Assembly: GCA_964584305.1 (NCBI GenBank) | Contig: CAZOZL010000001.1 | Coordinates: 248,001-312,000 of the forward strand | Length of the DNA stretch: 64,000 nucleotides | Origin: SB11 sp964584305 | GTDB lineage: Bacteria; Bacteroidota; Bacteroidia; UBA8524 | Direction of reading: 5' to 3' | In this document: in pieces, positions 41,564 through 50,602 of the stretch | Position numbering within the stretch: the first letter of the stretch is position 1 | Layout of the letters: every line of letters starts with the position of its first letter | Notes under the pieces: generated by a model | Seen by the model: only the letters and a program-made list of their open reading frames with translations | The model's database searches: none | What the model was told of the DNA's origin: nothing | Made by a program: the position numbers and the translations under genes

Positions 41564-42220
41564 ATGAAAAAACTAATTCTATTTACCTTACTACTCACTT
41601 TTGCAGTAGGTTTCAACTCTTGCAAAAAAGATGAACAAACTACTGCAACTCCTGATAATACAGGCACTCCTGATATTGATAAAGAGGAAATTATAGAACT
41701 AAAAACTTCTTTTGGCACAATGTATATGTGGCTGTATAAAGAAACGCCAAAACACCGTGCTAATTTTCTGAAATTAGCAAAAGAAGGGTTCTTTAATGGT
41801 ACTACATTTCATAGGATAGTGAGCAACTTTGTAATACAAGGGGGCGATCCTAATAGTAAAGATAGCGACCCCAACAATGATGGGCAAGGTGGACCAGGCT
41901 ACTTGATTGATGCAGAAATACTAAGCTCATTAAAACATGGGTACGGTGCGGTTGCCGCAGCACGAACAAACAACCCACAAAAAGCATCAAGCGGTTCACA
42001 GTTTTATATTGTAATAAACAAAAATGGCACTGCCAACCTTGATGGGAACTATACCGTTTTCGGGAAAGTATTTAAAGGGATGGATGCTGCTGATAATATT
42101 GTAAAACAACCCAATAGTGGTAACCCAAGCAACAGACCTATAACTGATATAAAAATGGAAGTGAAAGTATTAGAAAAAACGCTTGATGAATTGAAAAGCG
42201 AGTTCAACTTCACTCCCTAA
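41564..42220 (+). CDS. Cyclophilin-type peptidyl-prolyl isomerase lipoprotein
   Basis: A lipoprotein signal (MKKLILFTLLLTFAVGFNSC, Cys 20) and an acidic linker precede a cyclophilin domain of about 165 residues. It contains FHRIVSNFVIQGGDPN (near 81-96), AAARTNNPQKASSGSQFYI and a closing NYTVFGKVFKGMDAADNI. The FHR and SSGSQF(Y/F)I motifs carry the catalytic Arg and Gln residues of active cyclophilins. It assists folding of exported proteins in the periplasm or at the outer membrane. A clear terminator follows. Confidence 0.92.
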   Translation: MKKLILFTLLLTFAVGFNSCKKDEQTTATPDNTGTPDIDKEEIIELKTSFGTMYMWLYKETPKHRANFLKLAKEGFFNGTTFHRIVSNFVIQGGDPNSKDSDPNNDGQGGPGYLIDAEILSSLKHGYGAVAAARTNNPQKASSGSQFYIVINKNGTANLDGNYTVFGKVFKGMDAADNIVKQPNSGNPSNRPITDIKMEVKVLEKTLDELKSEFNFTP

Positions 42221-42250
42221 TAAAAGAAAATAAATACTATTTTTAGTTAG

Positions 42251-42275
42251 CCTCACCCAATGGGTGAGGTTTTTG
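42251..42275 (+). terminator. Rho-independent terminator of the cyclophilin gene
   Basis: CCTCACCC and GGGTGAGG pair around AAT and are followed by TTTTTG. It lies 30 bases after the stop codon. Confidence 0.9.
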
Positions 42276-42360
42276 TTTTATAAATTATTTCCTCATATCC
42301 AAAAGCTATCAAATAATTAACAACTATCTTCGTTTATATAATACTAATGACCACCGTTTT

Positions 42361-43464
42361 ATGAGTACGCATTTTTTTATGGCTTTTTCAACCCTGCTAC
42401 TTTTTGGTAGCTGCACAAAAAATGAAAGCAATAACAATATGATTACTTATACTATTCCCGAAGGGATGAACTATACCATGCCCGCCGAAGAAACTGAACA
42501 TGAAGGTACATGGCTACAATGGCCACACAACTACACCTATAAAGGGCATACCAGCAGGCACGACAAAACCTTTGTAGCCATAACAAAAGCCCTACACACA
42601 GCCGAAAATGTACATATAATAGTATATAATGAGCAAGAGAAAAATCGTGTAATAGCATTGCTAAAAGCCGACAGCGTAAACATGGGTACTATTGACTTTT
42701 ATATATGGAAAACAGATGATTATTGGGTGCGAGATAATGGTCCCATATTCGTATATGACGAGAATGATAAACTAAAAATCCAAAATTGGGGGTTTAATGG
42801 TTGGGGAAATAAAACACCCTATAAAAACTGCAATACTATACCCACCCAAGTAGGGCAAGCACTGGGTATAGAGTCTGTGGATATAGGTATAATAAATGAG
42901 GGTGGTTCAGTAGAAATTGATGGACACGGTACACTATTAGCAAAAAGAAGTTCCATATTAAACCAAAACAGAAACCCCAACCTTAGCCAAGAAAAAGCAG
43001 AAGAGTATTTTAAAAAATATTTAGGCATTACAAATTTTATATGGCTTGAAGGGTTAAAAGGCGAGGATATTACTGATGACCATATTGATGGAACTGCCCG
43101 TTTTGCAAACTCAACTACCATTGTTACTGTCAAGAGGGGAACTGAATATGCAGACCCTACCGAGTTTGAAATACTAAGCAACGCCAAAAACAGTGAAGGC
43201 AAAAAATACACTATTGTAGAGTTACCCCTTACCCAAAACAGGCTTCCCAAATCAAAAGAATACGGTATTTATATCAACTTTTATATAGGCAACAAAGTAG
43301 TATTAGTCCCAAATTTTAATGACCCTAACGATGCTATTGCAAACGCTATACTCCAAAAACTCTATCCTAATAGAAAAGTGATAGGCATACCCTCCACAGA
43401 ACTGGGCGAGGATGGTGGCGGCGTACATTGTGTAACACAACAGCAGCCTTTGGCACACCCATAA
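42361..43464 (+). CDS. Agmatine deiminase family protein with a lipoprotein-like N terminus
   Basis: This 367-residue protein has the peptidyl-arginine deiminase/agmatine deiminase fold. ETEHEGTWLQWPHN (near 44-57), YWVRDNGPIFVYD (near 121-133), DDHIDGTARF (near 240-249) and the C-terminal catalytic Cys motif GGGVHCVTQQQP (C357) are all present, so it should be active. The reaction converts agmatine to N-carbamoylputrescine or a related guanidino hydrolysis. The N terminus, MSTHFFMAFSTLLLFGSC, ends in a lipobox-like Cys at 18 followed by TKNESNNN, suggesting export as a lipoprotein, although the usual N-terminal Lys/Arg is missing. Cytosolic agmatine deiminases lack this. N-carbamoylputrescine hydrolase is not nearby. 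Confidence 0.8.
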   Translation: MSTHFFMAFSTLLLFGSCTKNESNNNMITYTIPEGMNYTMPAEETEHEGTWLQWPHNYTYKGHTSRHDKTFVAITKALHTAENVHIIVYNEQEKNRVIALLKADSVNMGTIDFYIWKTDDYWVRDNGPIFVYDENDKLKIQNWGFNGWGNKTPYKNCNTIPTQVGQALGIESVDIGIINEGGSVEIDGHGTLLAKRSSILNQNRNPNLSQEKAEEYFKKYLGITNFIWLEGLKGEDITDDHIDGTARFANSTTIVTVKRGTEYADPTEFEILSNAKNSEGKKYTIVELPLTQNRLPKSKEYGIYINFYIGNKVVLVPNFNDPNDAIANAILQKLYPNRKVIGIPSTELGEDGGGVHCVTQQQPLAHP

Positions 43465-43637
43465 TATAGGTAAAGCATACCCCGCTTATCCTCTCTCCTA
43501 AACAAGTTAAAATACGGCTGTTTCCCCTCTATTATAAGATTTATAGTATCACTTTGAAAATAGTGGGGATAAAAATTATAAATCGGGGTGAGTTAAAAGA
43601 TTGCTTCGCAGAGCCTCGCAGTACAAGCAGTTAAGTG

Positions 43638-45218
43638 TTATTTAATTTCAAATGTTTCTTCAAGCATTTTGCCTTTCATACGCACCTGTATTTTATATTT
43701 TCCTGCTGGTAGTACTACATTTTCAGGTTTAATTTCCAACTCATGTTTCGTATTTTTAGGCACTGTTTTACTGTAAAATGTTTTTCCTGCTACTGCATCT
43801 ATAATTTTTAAAATAAAAGTGCCTTTGTCTTTCAACCGAAGATGAATAACTACCTTTTTTTCCGCTACTTTCTTTTTAATGCCTATATAATCTATTGCTT
43901 CGCCAAATTTTTGAGTCTGTAATATTTTTTTGTCTAATAGGGCAGTTTTTACCACCAACTCGCCATTGGTTATGCCCGTCCAAATAGGGCGCACTATGCC
44001 CCCATGGGCAGCTATCCCATTATAATCACCAAAAAAAATTTTTTCACCCGGTGCGGCAAAAGGCTTATCAGTAATACGGCGGCGGGCAAAGGTTTCCCCT
44101 CCATCGGTAGAAAAGGCAACATAGGTATCAATAAATAAATTATTATCAGAATTTTGGCGGCTGTAATACACCACATAAATATCTCCATTGGTTTGGTCAA
44201 CAGCTATATGCCCTAAAAATTGATCTTTTCCATTGCCAATAGTATCATCGTTAATTCTTATTTTTTTGCTCCATGTTTCACCCCCATCGGTCGATTTTAG
44301 AATAAATATATCGGCATCGCCATTGGCATCATCACCAAATTGTAAATACACATTACCGTTGTATGCACCACCACTATTGTCCGACACTAAAAAAGGCATA
44401 CCGTTGGTACGCATTATCTCTGCCACAGGAATAACCCAACTGCCCGCTTGTGCGGCAATAATTTTATCTTTACCAAAGGTTTCCCCACCATCAGTACTTT
44501 TATCTAAATATATGTTTCCATGCCCTGCCCATGCTATTAGTAGGTTTCCATTAGGCAAAACAGCAGAGGTTGCCCCTTCTAAGGTATGGTCTCCATCGGC
44601 GCAATCGCCAACCGTGTCAGAAATGATGGTACTTGTGCTAAAACTATTTCCTCCATTAGTGGAGTAGGCAAACTTTATGCGTGAAAAATCGCTTTCGCTT
44701 TTGCTGTTATACTTGTCAAACTCTGTCCAGCTAATGTATAAATTGCCTTTATAGGGGCTTTGGGCATTAAAATCGCCGCTCATCCATTCTTTGTCTTGCA
44801 CTTTACCTTTTACAAAACCCAGTCCAGCCCCTTCGTTCCATGTTTTACCTCCATCAGTGCTTTTTTGTACCACAATATATTCTAACCAGCTATAATTATG
44901 ATCCATTAGTGGTTTGGTTTGTGAAAGGTGGCAAAAAAAGAAATGTCCACTATCATTGGCAAATACAACAGGGTCTCCATATACTCCCCATTTTTTAGAT
45001 GTCAGGGTGTTCTCTTCCCAAGTCTCTCCTCCATCATCACTATAATATACATTGGTAATATTACTACCCGCTACCATTTGTTGTGGATTTTTAGGGTTAA
45101 TGTATATCGTTACCTCTTCGGGGTCGTTATTGCTTCGGTTTACTTTGCGAATATAACTTTGGCTAAAAGCCAATAGACTTATTGTGAAGGTGAGGGATAG
45201 TATGATGTACTTTTTCAT
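43638..45218 (-). CDS. Secreted BNR/Asp-box repeat protein (sialidase-like fold)
   Basis: A signal peptide (1-20, ending LLAFSQ) precedes a beta-propeller with at least six Asp-box repeats: YYSDDGGETW, KSTDGGKTW, YSTNGGNSF, KSTDGGETF, KSTDGGETW and FSTDGGETF. Such propellers occur in sialidases and in many non-enzymatic secreted Bacteroidota proteins. The Arg triad of true sialidases cannot be confirmed here. The C-terminal 90 residues (KGTFILKIIDAVAGKTF, then LPAGKYKIQVRMKGK) resemble a T9SS sorting domain in order but lack the usual P-N-P start. It is monocistronic. Call it a sialidase only with proof of activity. Confidence 0.7.
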   Translation of the reverse strand: MKKYIILSLTFTISLLAFSQSYIRKVNRSNNDPEEVTIYINPKNPQQMVAGSNITNVYYSDDGGETWEENTLTSKKWGVYGDPVVFANDSGHFFFCHLSQTKPLMDHNYSWLEYIVVQKSTDGGKTWNEGAGLGFVKGKVQDKEWMSGDFNAQSPYKGNLYISWTEFDKYNSKSESDFSRIKFAYSTNGGNSFSTSTIISDTVGDCADGDHTLEGATSAVLPNGNLLIAWAGHGNIYLDKSTDGGETFGKDKIIAAQAGSWVIPVAEIMRTNGMPFLVSDNSGGAYNGNVYLQFGDDANGDADIFILKSTDGGETWSKKIRINDDTIGNGKDQFLGHIAVDQTNGDIYVVYYSRQNSDNNLFIDTYVAFSTDGGETFARRRITDKPFAAPGEKIFFGDYNGIAAHGGIVRPIWTGITNGELVVKTALLDKKILQTQKFGEAIDYIGIKKKVAEKKVVIHLRLKDKGTFILKIIDAVAGKTFYSKTVPKNTKHELEIKPENVVLPAGKYKIQVRMKGKMLEETFEIK

Positions 45219-45613
45219 GGTGGGGTAAATATATTGCTAAAAAGGATAAGGTAATTAGTACCTCATTCTTTTTCAGACGAAAAGAATGTTTTTTCTACTG
45301 AATTAGAGCTTAGTATCTGTGTGGCTGCCAAATTAAAAAAGACAGAATAGGCATAAATGCCCATTCTATATATGCAGTTTTTTGTTTAAGGTTATGAATA
45401 GCGGCAGGTTGAAACCTGCCGCAAGAAAATGCCTGAACAGCACGGACAAGCCCGTGCTGCCAGTAGGTATAAGTGCCATTATAGTGAGTGGTGTGTACAC
45501 TATGGTGGGTTTGCTTTTAACCCATTGCACTAAAGGCTAAAAGCCAATACCCAACTAATAAAAATTACTGATATCCAGTTATAGTAAATACACTGCGGAT
45601 TACTCTATTTGCT
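45219..45613. other. Gene-free stretch holding the longest copy of the dispersed repeat
   Basis: No gene is seen. From about 45317 to 45460 the sequence is the dispersed repeat with two hairpins. From 45480 on it has short inverted and direct pieces such as AACCCATTGCACTAAAGGC and CTGATATCCAG, the latter also present in altered form at 26699-26711. It separates the divergently placed start of the BNR-repeat gene from the end of sppA. Confidence 0.6.
45317..45459 (+). repeat. Dispersed intergenic repeat, copy 3 (most complete)
   Basis: Its left part (45319-45363) matches 26591-26635 in inverse orientation, and its middle and right part (45342-45444) matches 388-489 in the same orientation. 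GCGGCAGGTT GA AACCTGCCGC (45401-45422) is a perfect 10-bp hairpin, and CAGCACGG...CCGTGCTG (45438-45459) is another. The modular match to two other intergenic sites shows it is a repeated element and not a chance palindrome. Confidence 0.8.
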
Positions 45614-47398
45614 TTAGTTTATGGTAATTTCAAAAGGCATACGGGTTAATATACCTTGGTGTTTCATCACTCTTTTCATTTGCATATAGTATTTATAGTT
45701 CTCTCCCAGTTCTTCCTTTAATATATCGGTTTTAGCTCGTACACTTAAACCAATAAGTAATTCTTCAAACGGGTTTTTTTGCTTGGGCAACTCTTTAATA
45801 CGGTAATTAGTTAAACCGCCTTTTTTAGCGGCAATATCCAAGGCAGTTTGCAAGCCACCAATCACATCAACCAAGCCACGAGCTTTGGCATCGTTGCCTG
45901 TCCACACACGCCCTTGTGCAATTTTGTGTACTGCTTCTTTGTCCATTTTTCGTCCATTGGCTACTACCATCAAAAACTGGTTGTACACATTGTTTACATA
46001 GTTTTGTATTATTTCTTTCTCACTTTCGTTAAAAGGGCGGTCGGTTCTGCCTAAGTCAGAAAATTCTCCTTTTTTCACCCCGTCAAAAGTAATTCCTAAT
46101 TTATCATTCAGTAGTTTTTGCATATTGGGTATTAAGCCAAATACCCCAATAGAACCTGTGATGGTATTGGGTTGCGCTACTATGGTATCAGCTGCCATAG
46201 CAATATAATATCCGCCTGATGCGGCAACATTGCCCATAGATACAATAACGGGTTTTGTTTTTCTCAGCAACATTAACTCACGGTGTATAATATCTGATGC
46301 TAATGCGCTTCCTCCGGGTGAGTTGATACGCAATACCACTGCTTTTATTTTTTTGTCTTTACGTGCTTTTATAATAGCCTCTGTAAAAGATTTAGAACCT
46401 ATGGATTCTTCATCTCCTTTTCCGCTAACAATATTACCAGTAGCGTACAGTATCGCTATTTTACCTTGTTTATCACTATCGGCATCTTTATTTTTCTTGG
46501 CTTTTACTTTATTGTATTTTTTAGGTTCTAAAAAATTAATTTTATCGTCTTTTTCTAATCCTAATTCTTCTTTAATGGCTTTTATCACCTCATCATGGTA
46601 TGCCAGTTTATCCACCATTTTATAGTCAATGGCATCTTTCGGGCTACGTATTAGCATCCCATCAGCAATTTCACGTATTTTGGCAATATCTATTTTTCTA
46701 GTTTTTGCTATCCCTTTCAAGTAGGTGCTGTATAGCGATGAAAGGTACACCTCTATTTGTTGGCGATTTTCAGGGCTAAGTTTATCTAGTATAAACGGCT
46801 CAACAGCACCTTTAAACTTTCCTACTTTAAACACCTGCATTTCTATGCCCATTTTCTCTAATGCTCCTTTAAAAAAAGTTATATCACTCGCCATTCCGTT
46901 AAAAATAAGCTCTCCTGATGGGTTCATAAATACCTTATCAGCAACCGAGGCTAAGTAATAAGACCGTTCTGTGTACAGTTCGGCATAGGCATAAATAAAT
47001 TTTTTCGATTTTTTAAAATCAATCAACGTATTACGCAAATCTTCTAAACTGGCATATCCAACATAAAAATCGGGACTTACATTTATATAAATACCGCTTA
47101 TTTTAGGGTCGTCTTTTGCTTTTTGGATATTGCGAATTAAATCAATTAAACCAATACTACTATTGTCTGTCATATTCATAAAATCGTAATTCTCGAAAGG
47201 GTTGTTAGATGTGCGTTCAGCTAATCTCCCACTCATGGTTAGGTTTAAAACCGTATTGGTTTTAACCGTTACTTTCTCTTCTGATTTAAGGTTGGATACC
47301 TGTGCTACTATTATGCCAATAACAATGAGTATTAAAATTACCCCAGCAAGGATAAACCCTGTCATAGAGGCAAACATCATTTTAAAAAACTGTTTCAT
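45614..47398 (-). CDS. sppA: Signal peptide peptidase SppA, long form
   Basis: This 594-residue inner-membrane serine protease has one N-terminal membrane segment (FILAGVILILIVIGIIVAQV, about 15-34) and tandem ClpP-like halves. The lysine base K196 sits in VGKFKGAVEPF and the nucleophile S394 in GNVAASGGYYIA, the arrangement of E. coli 67K SppA, where the two catalytic residues come from different halves. It degrades signal peptides left in the membrane after secretion. An unusual basic linker (about 296-312, KVKAKKNKDADSDK) joins the halves. It lies 19 bases after the endonuclease I gene. Confidence 0.93.
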   Translation of the reverse strand: MKQFFKMMFASMTGFILAGVILILIVIGIIVAQVSNLKSEEKVTVKTNTVLNLTMSGRLAERTSNNPFENYDFMNMTDNSSIGLIDLIRNIQKAKDDPKISGIYINVSPDFYVGYASLEDLRNTLIDFKKSKKFIYAYAELYTERSYYLASVADKVFMNPSGELIFNGMASDITFFKGALEKMGIEMQVFKVGKFKGAVEPFILDKLSPENRQQIEVYLSSLYSTYLKGIAKTRKIDIAKIREIADGMLIRSPKDAIDYKMVDKLAYHDEVIKAIKEELGLEKDDKINFLEPKKYNKVKAKKNKDADSDKQGKIAILYATGNIVSGKGDEESIGSKSFTEAIIKARKDKKIKAVVLRINSPGGSALASDIIHRELMLLRKTKPVIVSMGNVAASGGYYIAMAADTIVAQPNTITGSIGVFGLIPNMQKLLNDKLGITFDGVKKGEFSDLGRTDRPFNESEKEIIQNYVNNVYNQFLMVVANGRKMDKEAVHKIAQGRVWTGNDAKARGLVDVIGGLQTALDIAAKKGGLTNYRIKELPKQKNPFEELLIGLSVRAKTDILKEELGENYKYYMQMKRVMKHQGILTRMPFEITIN

Positions 47399-47417
47399 TT
47401 AATTATACCTTTTATGT

Positions 47418-49016
47418 TTAATATTTTATAAGTTTTGCAATGGAACTTGTAGTGCCATCATTTACTTGTACAAAGTAACAACCCGCAGGTAGTATTGCTA
47501 TGTTTAATTCGGTAAAAGTTTCATTTAAAACGGTGGAATGAACAAGTTTACCCAGTACGCTATAAAAATTAACGGTGCAGGGATAGTTAAGCACTTGGTC
47601 GGCAGTAATGCTTACAGTATGGGCAGCAGGGTTAGGATATATGCTAATGTTTGCTCTTTGTTGCTCATATACTGATAAGCCTGATACATTGGCAGTAAAC
47701 GATAATAGCCTTTGCGCACCGCCCTGCACCTGTAACCTAAATGAGTCGGTAAAATTAGTGCCTGGTTTTTTGCCAATAAACCTAAAGGTAAATAGTTTGC
47801 TCTGCTTTGGTTGCAAAGCAAACAAACCTTGTTGTGTAGTAATATTGGGCTGTGGCTTGGGGGTAAGTGATGCCATTACAATATCAACGTTGGTATTTCC
47901 CGTATTTTCAACCAGCATACCATAGTCTATCGTGTCATTAAAGACCACATACCCAAAATTTACGGGTTGGGTATAGGTAATAGCAATATTTTTTGTGGGC
48001 GCGGGTGCTGCCCCTGCAAAATTGCTAATGCGCTCAATAAATTCAGGGTGGTCTATAAATGGGTTACGGTTGCCTTGTACCAAAAAAGTACGCTCGTTTC
48101 TTAACGAGTCCCAAGTGGTGGGCACAAATTTCAATGCCCATTCTTTTAGTAATTCTTCTTGCGGAGCAATAAAGGCAGTAAAATCTTGATAGCGGGTAAC
48201 AAAATAAAGCAACGCTCTGGCTGCAGTCCCTTTTTGTGCATCGCGAGGTTCAAATATAGTATTGTCTGTAAGTGAACCGCCTTGCATCCATACGGGCGAA
48301 GTTACAATGCCAAAGGGGTCATTGCTTCTGCGGGTATTTGCTATTGCATCACAAGGGAATAAATGATGTATATCAGACTGCATAGGGTTGGCAGAACCAA
48401 ACTTGCTTTGGGGAAACGTATGCTCGGTATTCATAGCGTTGGCTACTGCACCCGCACGGGTATTAAAGGTAGCTACTCGCCCAGTATAAACACAAGTAAT
48501 ATCGCCATTTTGGTTGTCAATAAATCCATACATTTGGTCTCGTGCGCTGGTATAGCCAATATTGGTTTTATGTCCTTGTGCAGTAATTGTTTTTAGCGTT
48601 GCCAGTAAATCGCCCTCCCATTTGTTTTGAGTTAAATTGTAAGTGCCTCCTGTATAAAAACCCGTTCCGTTTAGTTGCACTGTAATAGTACCATAGGGGC
48701 TGCTTGATGTGATTATTACTTTATCGTTATACGTTATATTATGGCGAGGTTTAAAAGTAACTTGTATTGTTTTGGTAGATTTTGCTGCCAAATTTATTAG
48801 CGTATCACTTACCTTAAAATCTTGGTTTGTAGTACGAATTTTAACCCCATGCATACTATAAAGCGAGTGATTACTGATAACCAAAGTAGTACTCGACGAT
48901 AAATTTTTAAACAGTGTCCCAAATTTTATAGAGTCTTTAGAAACTACTAAGTCTTGCGCTTGAAGGTGAACGGTGAACAAGAGACCCACCACAGCCATTA
49001 CTAATTTTTTATTCAT
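47418..49016 (-). CDS. Secreted endonuclease I with T9SS sorting domain
   Basis: This 532-residue protein has a signal peptide (1-20) and an N-terminal Ig-like 'choice-of-anchor' domain (about 22-120). The endonuclease I domain contains MNTEHTFPQSKFG near 193-205, DIHHLFPCDAIANTRRSNDP near 213-232 and a later GTAARALLYFVTRY. The H-x-F-P-Q-S and D-x-H-H-L motifs hold the catalytic His and metal ligands, as in E. coli EndA and Vibrio Vvn. A second beta domain and a T9SS type A domain (ISIYPNPAAHTVSITAD to LPAGCYFVQVNDG) end the chain. Its job is probably extracellular DNA breakdown for nutrients. Confidence 0.88.
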   Translation of the reverse strand: MNKKLVMAVVGLLFTVHLQAQDLVVSKDSIKFGTLFKNLSSSTTLVISNHSLYSMHGVKIRTTNQDFKVSDTLINLAAKSTKTIQVTFKPRHNITYNDKVIITSSSPYGTITVQLNGTGFYTGGTYNLTQNKWEGDLLATLKTITAQGHKTNIGYTSARDQMYGFIDNQNGDITCVYTGRVATFNTRAGAVANAMNTEHTFPQSKFGSANPMQSDIHHLFPCDAIANTRRSNDPFGIVTSPVWMQGGSLTDNTIFEPRDAQKGTAARALLYFVTRYQDFTAFIAPQEELLKEWALKFVPTTWDSLRNERTFLVQGNRNPFIDHPEFIERISNFAGAAPAPTKNIAITYTQPVNFGYVVFNDTIDYGMLVENTGNTNVDIVMASLTPKPQPNITTQQGLFALQPKQSKLFTFRFIGKKPGTNFTDSFRLQVQGGAQRLLSFTANVSGLSVYEQQRANISIYPNPAAHTVSITADQVLNYPCTVNFYSVLGKLVHSTVLNETFTELNIAILPAGCYFVQVNDGTTSSIAKLIKY

Positions 49017-49124
49017 AAAGGAAGCACGAAATTACACTTTTGCACTATGATAATTAGAATACGGTGGGTAAAATAATCACGGCAAATTTTTACTCGTCTG
49101 CTTTTGCCGTAATTTCGCACCTGT

Positions 49125-50474
49125 ATGGACTTAAATGCACTCACCGCAATAAACCCTGTTGATGGCAGGTATAGAAGAATTGTAGCACCGCTTGCCGCCT
49201 ATTTTTCAGAATTTGGTTTAATACGCTACCGTGTTCAGGTAGAAATTGAATACCTTATTTTTTTAGCAGAGATACCATTACCACAGCTTGAAAATAAAAT
49301 AAACGAGGCTAAAAAAACAGACCTCCGCAAGGTATATTCAAGTTTTAGTATGGAGGATGCTGAAACCATTAAAACTACTGAAAAAACAACCAACCACGAT
49401 GTGAAAGCAGTAGAGTATTTTGTAAAAGAAAAATTGCACCATTTAGGTTTAGCAAGCATTACAGAGTTTGTACATTTTGGGCTTACCTCACAAGATATAA
49501 ACAATACCGCTATTCCCCTTAGCCTAAAAGAAGGCATAAATACTGAACTATTACCCCAACTAAAAAAAGTAGTACAACTACTTAGTAATAAGGCTGATGA
49601 ATGGGACAATATCCCTATGTTGGCAAAAACACATGGGCAACCCGCATCACCCACAAAGTTAGGAAAAGAGATGCTCGTATTTATAGAGCGAATAAACCAT
49701 CAGCTTAAACAATTAGAGGCTATTCCCCATGCTGCCAAGTTTGGCGGAGCAACGGGTAATTTTAATGCACACCACGTAGCCTATCCCACTATGGACTGGG
49801 CAAAATTGGGAAACAACTTTGTGCACAATAGTTTAGGGCTTACTCGTATGCAATACACTACCCAAATAGAGCATTACGATAATTTTGCCGCTCTTTGCGA
49901 TGCTATGAAACGCATAAACAATATATTAATTGATTTCTGCCGAGATGTTTGGACATATATTTCTATGGAGTATTTCAAACAAGAACTAAAAGAAGGAGAA
50001 GTAGGCAGCAGCGCAATGCCACACAAAGTAAACCCTATTGATTTTGAAAATGCAGAAGGCAATTTAGGCGTTGCCAATGCACTGTTCGAGCATTTTGCAG
50101 CCAAGCTACCCATTAGCCGTTTGCAGCGAGATTTAACAGATAGTACCGTATTACGGAACGTAGGCTCGCCTTTGGGGCATACATTAATAGCATATACATC
50201 AATACTAAAAGGGCTAAACAAACTTTTACTAAATAAAGACGCTATTGAAGCCGACCTAAATAAAAACTGGGCGGTAGTTGCTGAGGCTATACAAACCATA
50301 TTGCGCCGAGAAGGATACGAAAAGCCCTACGAAGCACTTAAAGCACTTACACGCACAAACACCAAAGTAACGCAGCAAAGTTTAGCCGAATTTATAGACA
50401 CACTCAATATAAACGATGCCATAAAAGCAGAATTAAAAGCGATTACCCCTTTTAATTATGTAGGGATTTTTTAA
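49125..50474 (+). CDS. purB: Adenylosuccinate lyase
   Basis: PurB splits adenylosuccinate into AMP and fumarate and also acts on SAICAR in purine synthesis. The 449-residue protein has the fumarase/aspartase superfamily signature GSSAMPHKVNPIDFENAEG near 287-305, the catalytic His region TSQDINNTA (near 122-130) and KTHGQPASPT (near 167-176). It is the longer form, as in E. coli. It starts 36 bases after a TAATTTCG -7-like element (49092-ish), which suggests a short leader. It is monocistronic and divergent from endonuclease I. Confidence 0.95.
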   Translation: MDLNALTAINPVDGRYRRIVAPLAAYFSEFGLIRYRVQVEIEYLIFLAEIPLPQLENKINEAKKTDLRKVYSSFSMEDAETIKTTEKTTNHDVKAVEYFVKEKLHHLGLASITEFVHFGLTSQDINNTAIPLSLKEGINTELLPQLKKVVQLLSNKADEWDNIPMLAKTHGQPASPTKLGKEMLVFIERINHQLKQLEAIPHAAKFGGATGNFNAHHVAYPTMDWAKLGNNFVHNSLGLTRMQYTTQIEHYDNFAALCDAMKRINNILIDFCRDVWTYISMEYFKQELKEGEVGSSAMPHKVNPIDFENAEGNLGVANALFEHFAAKLPISRLQRDLTDSTVLRNVGSPLGHTLIAYTSILKGLNKLLLNKDAIEADLNKNWAVVAEAIQTILRREGYEKPYEALKALTRTNTKVTQQSLAEFIDTLNINDAIKAELKAITPFNYVGIF

Positions 50475-50572
50475 TTAGACATAAAAAGGCAAAATTATTT
50501 TAACTTGTTCTACTTAAAACACAAAATTGTGGTAGAGGTGATAAAGAAACGGGCATATCAAAAATAGTAAAA

Positions 50573-50597
50573 TACAAACTGCCGAATAACGCACTAC
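50573..50597 (+). repeat. Short repeat shared with the left end of the window
   Basis: GCCGAATAACGCACTACAGG at 50581-50600 (approximate) resembles ACCGAGTAATGCACTACGGG at 493-512 (approximate), with about 16 of 20 bases the same. It lies in the short gap between convergent purB and methyltransferase genes and codes for nothing visible. Positions may be off by a few bases. Confidence 0.45.
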
Positions 50598-50602
50598 AGG
50601 TT

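Noticed and set aside
43638..45218. True sialidase
   Set aside because: Six Asp-box repeats are visible, but the catalytic Arg triad, Tyr and Asp cannot be assigned, so the enzymatic name is not supported.
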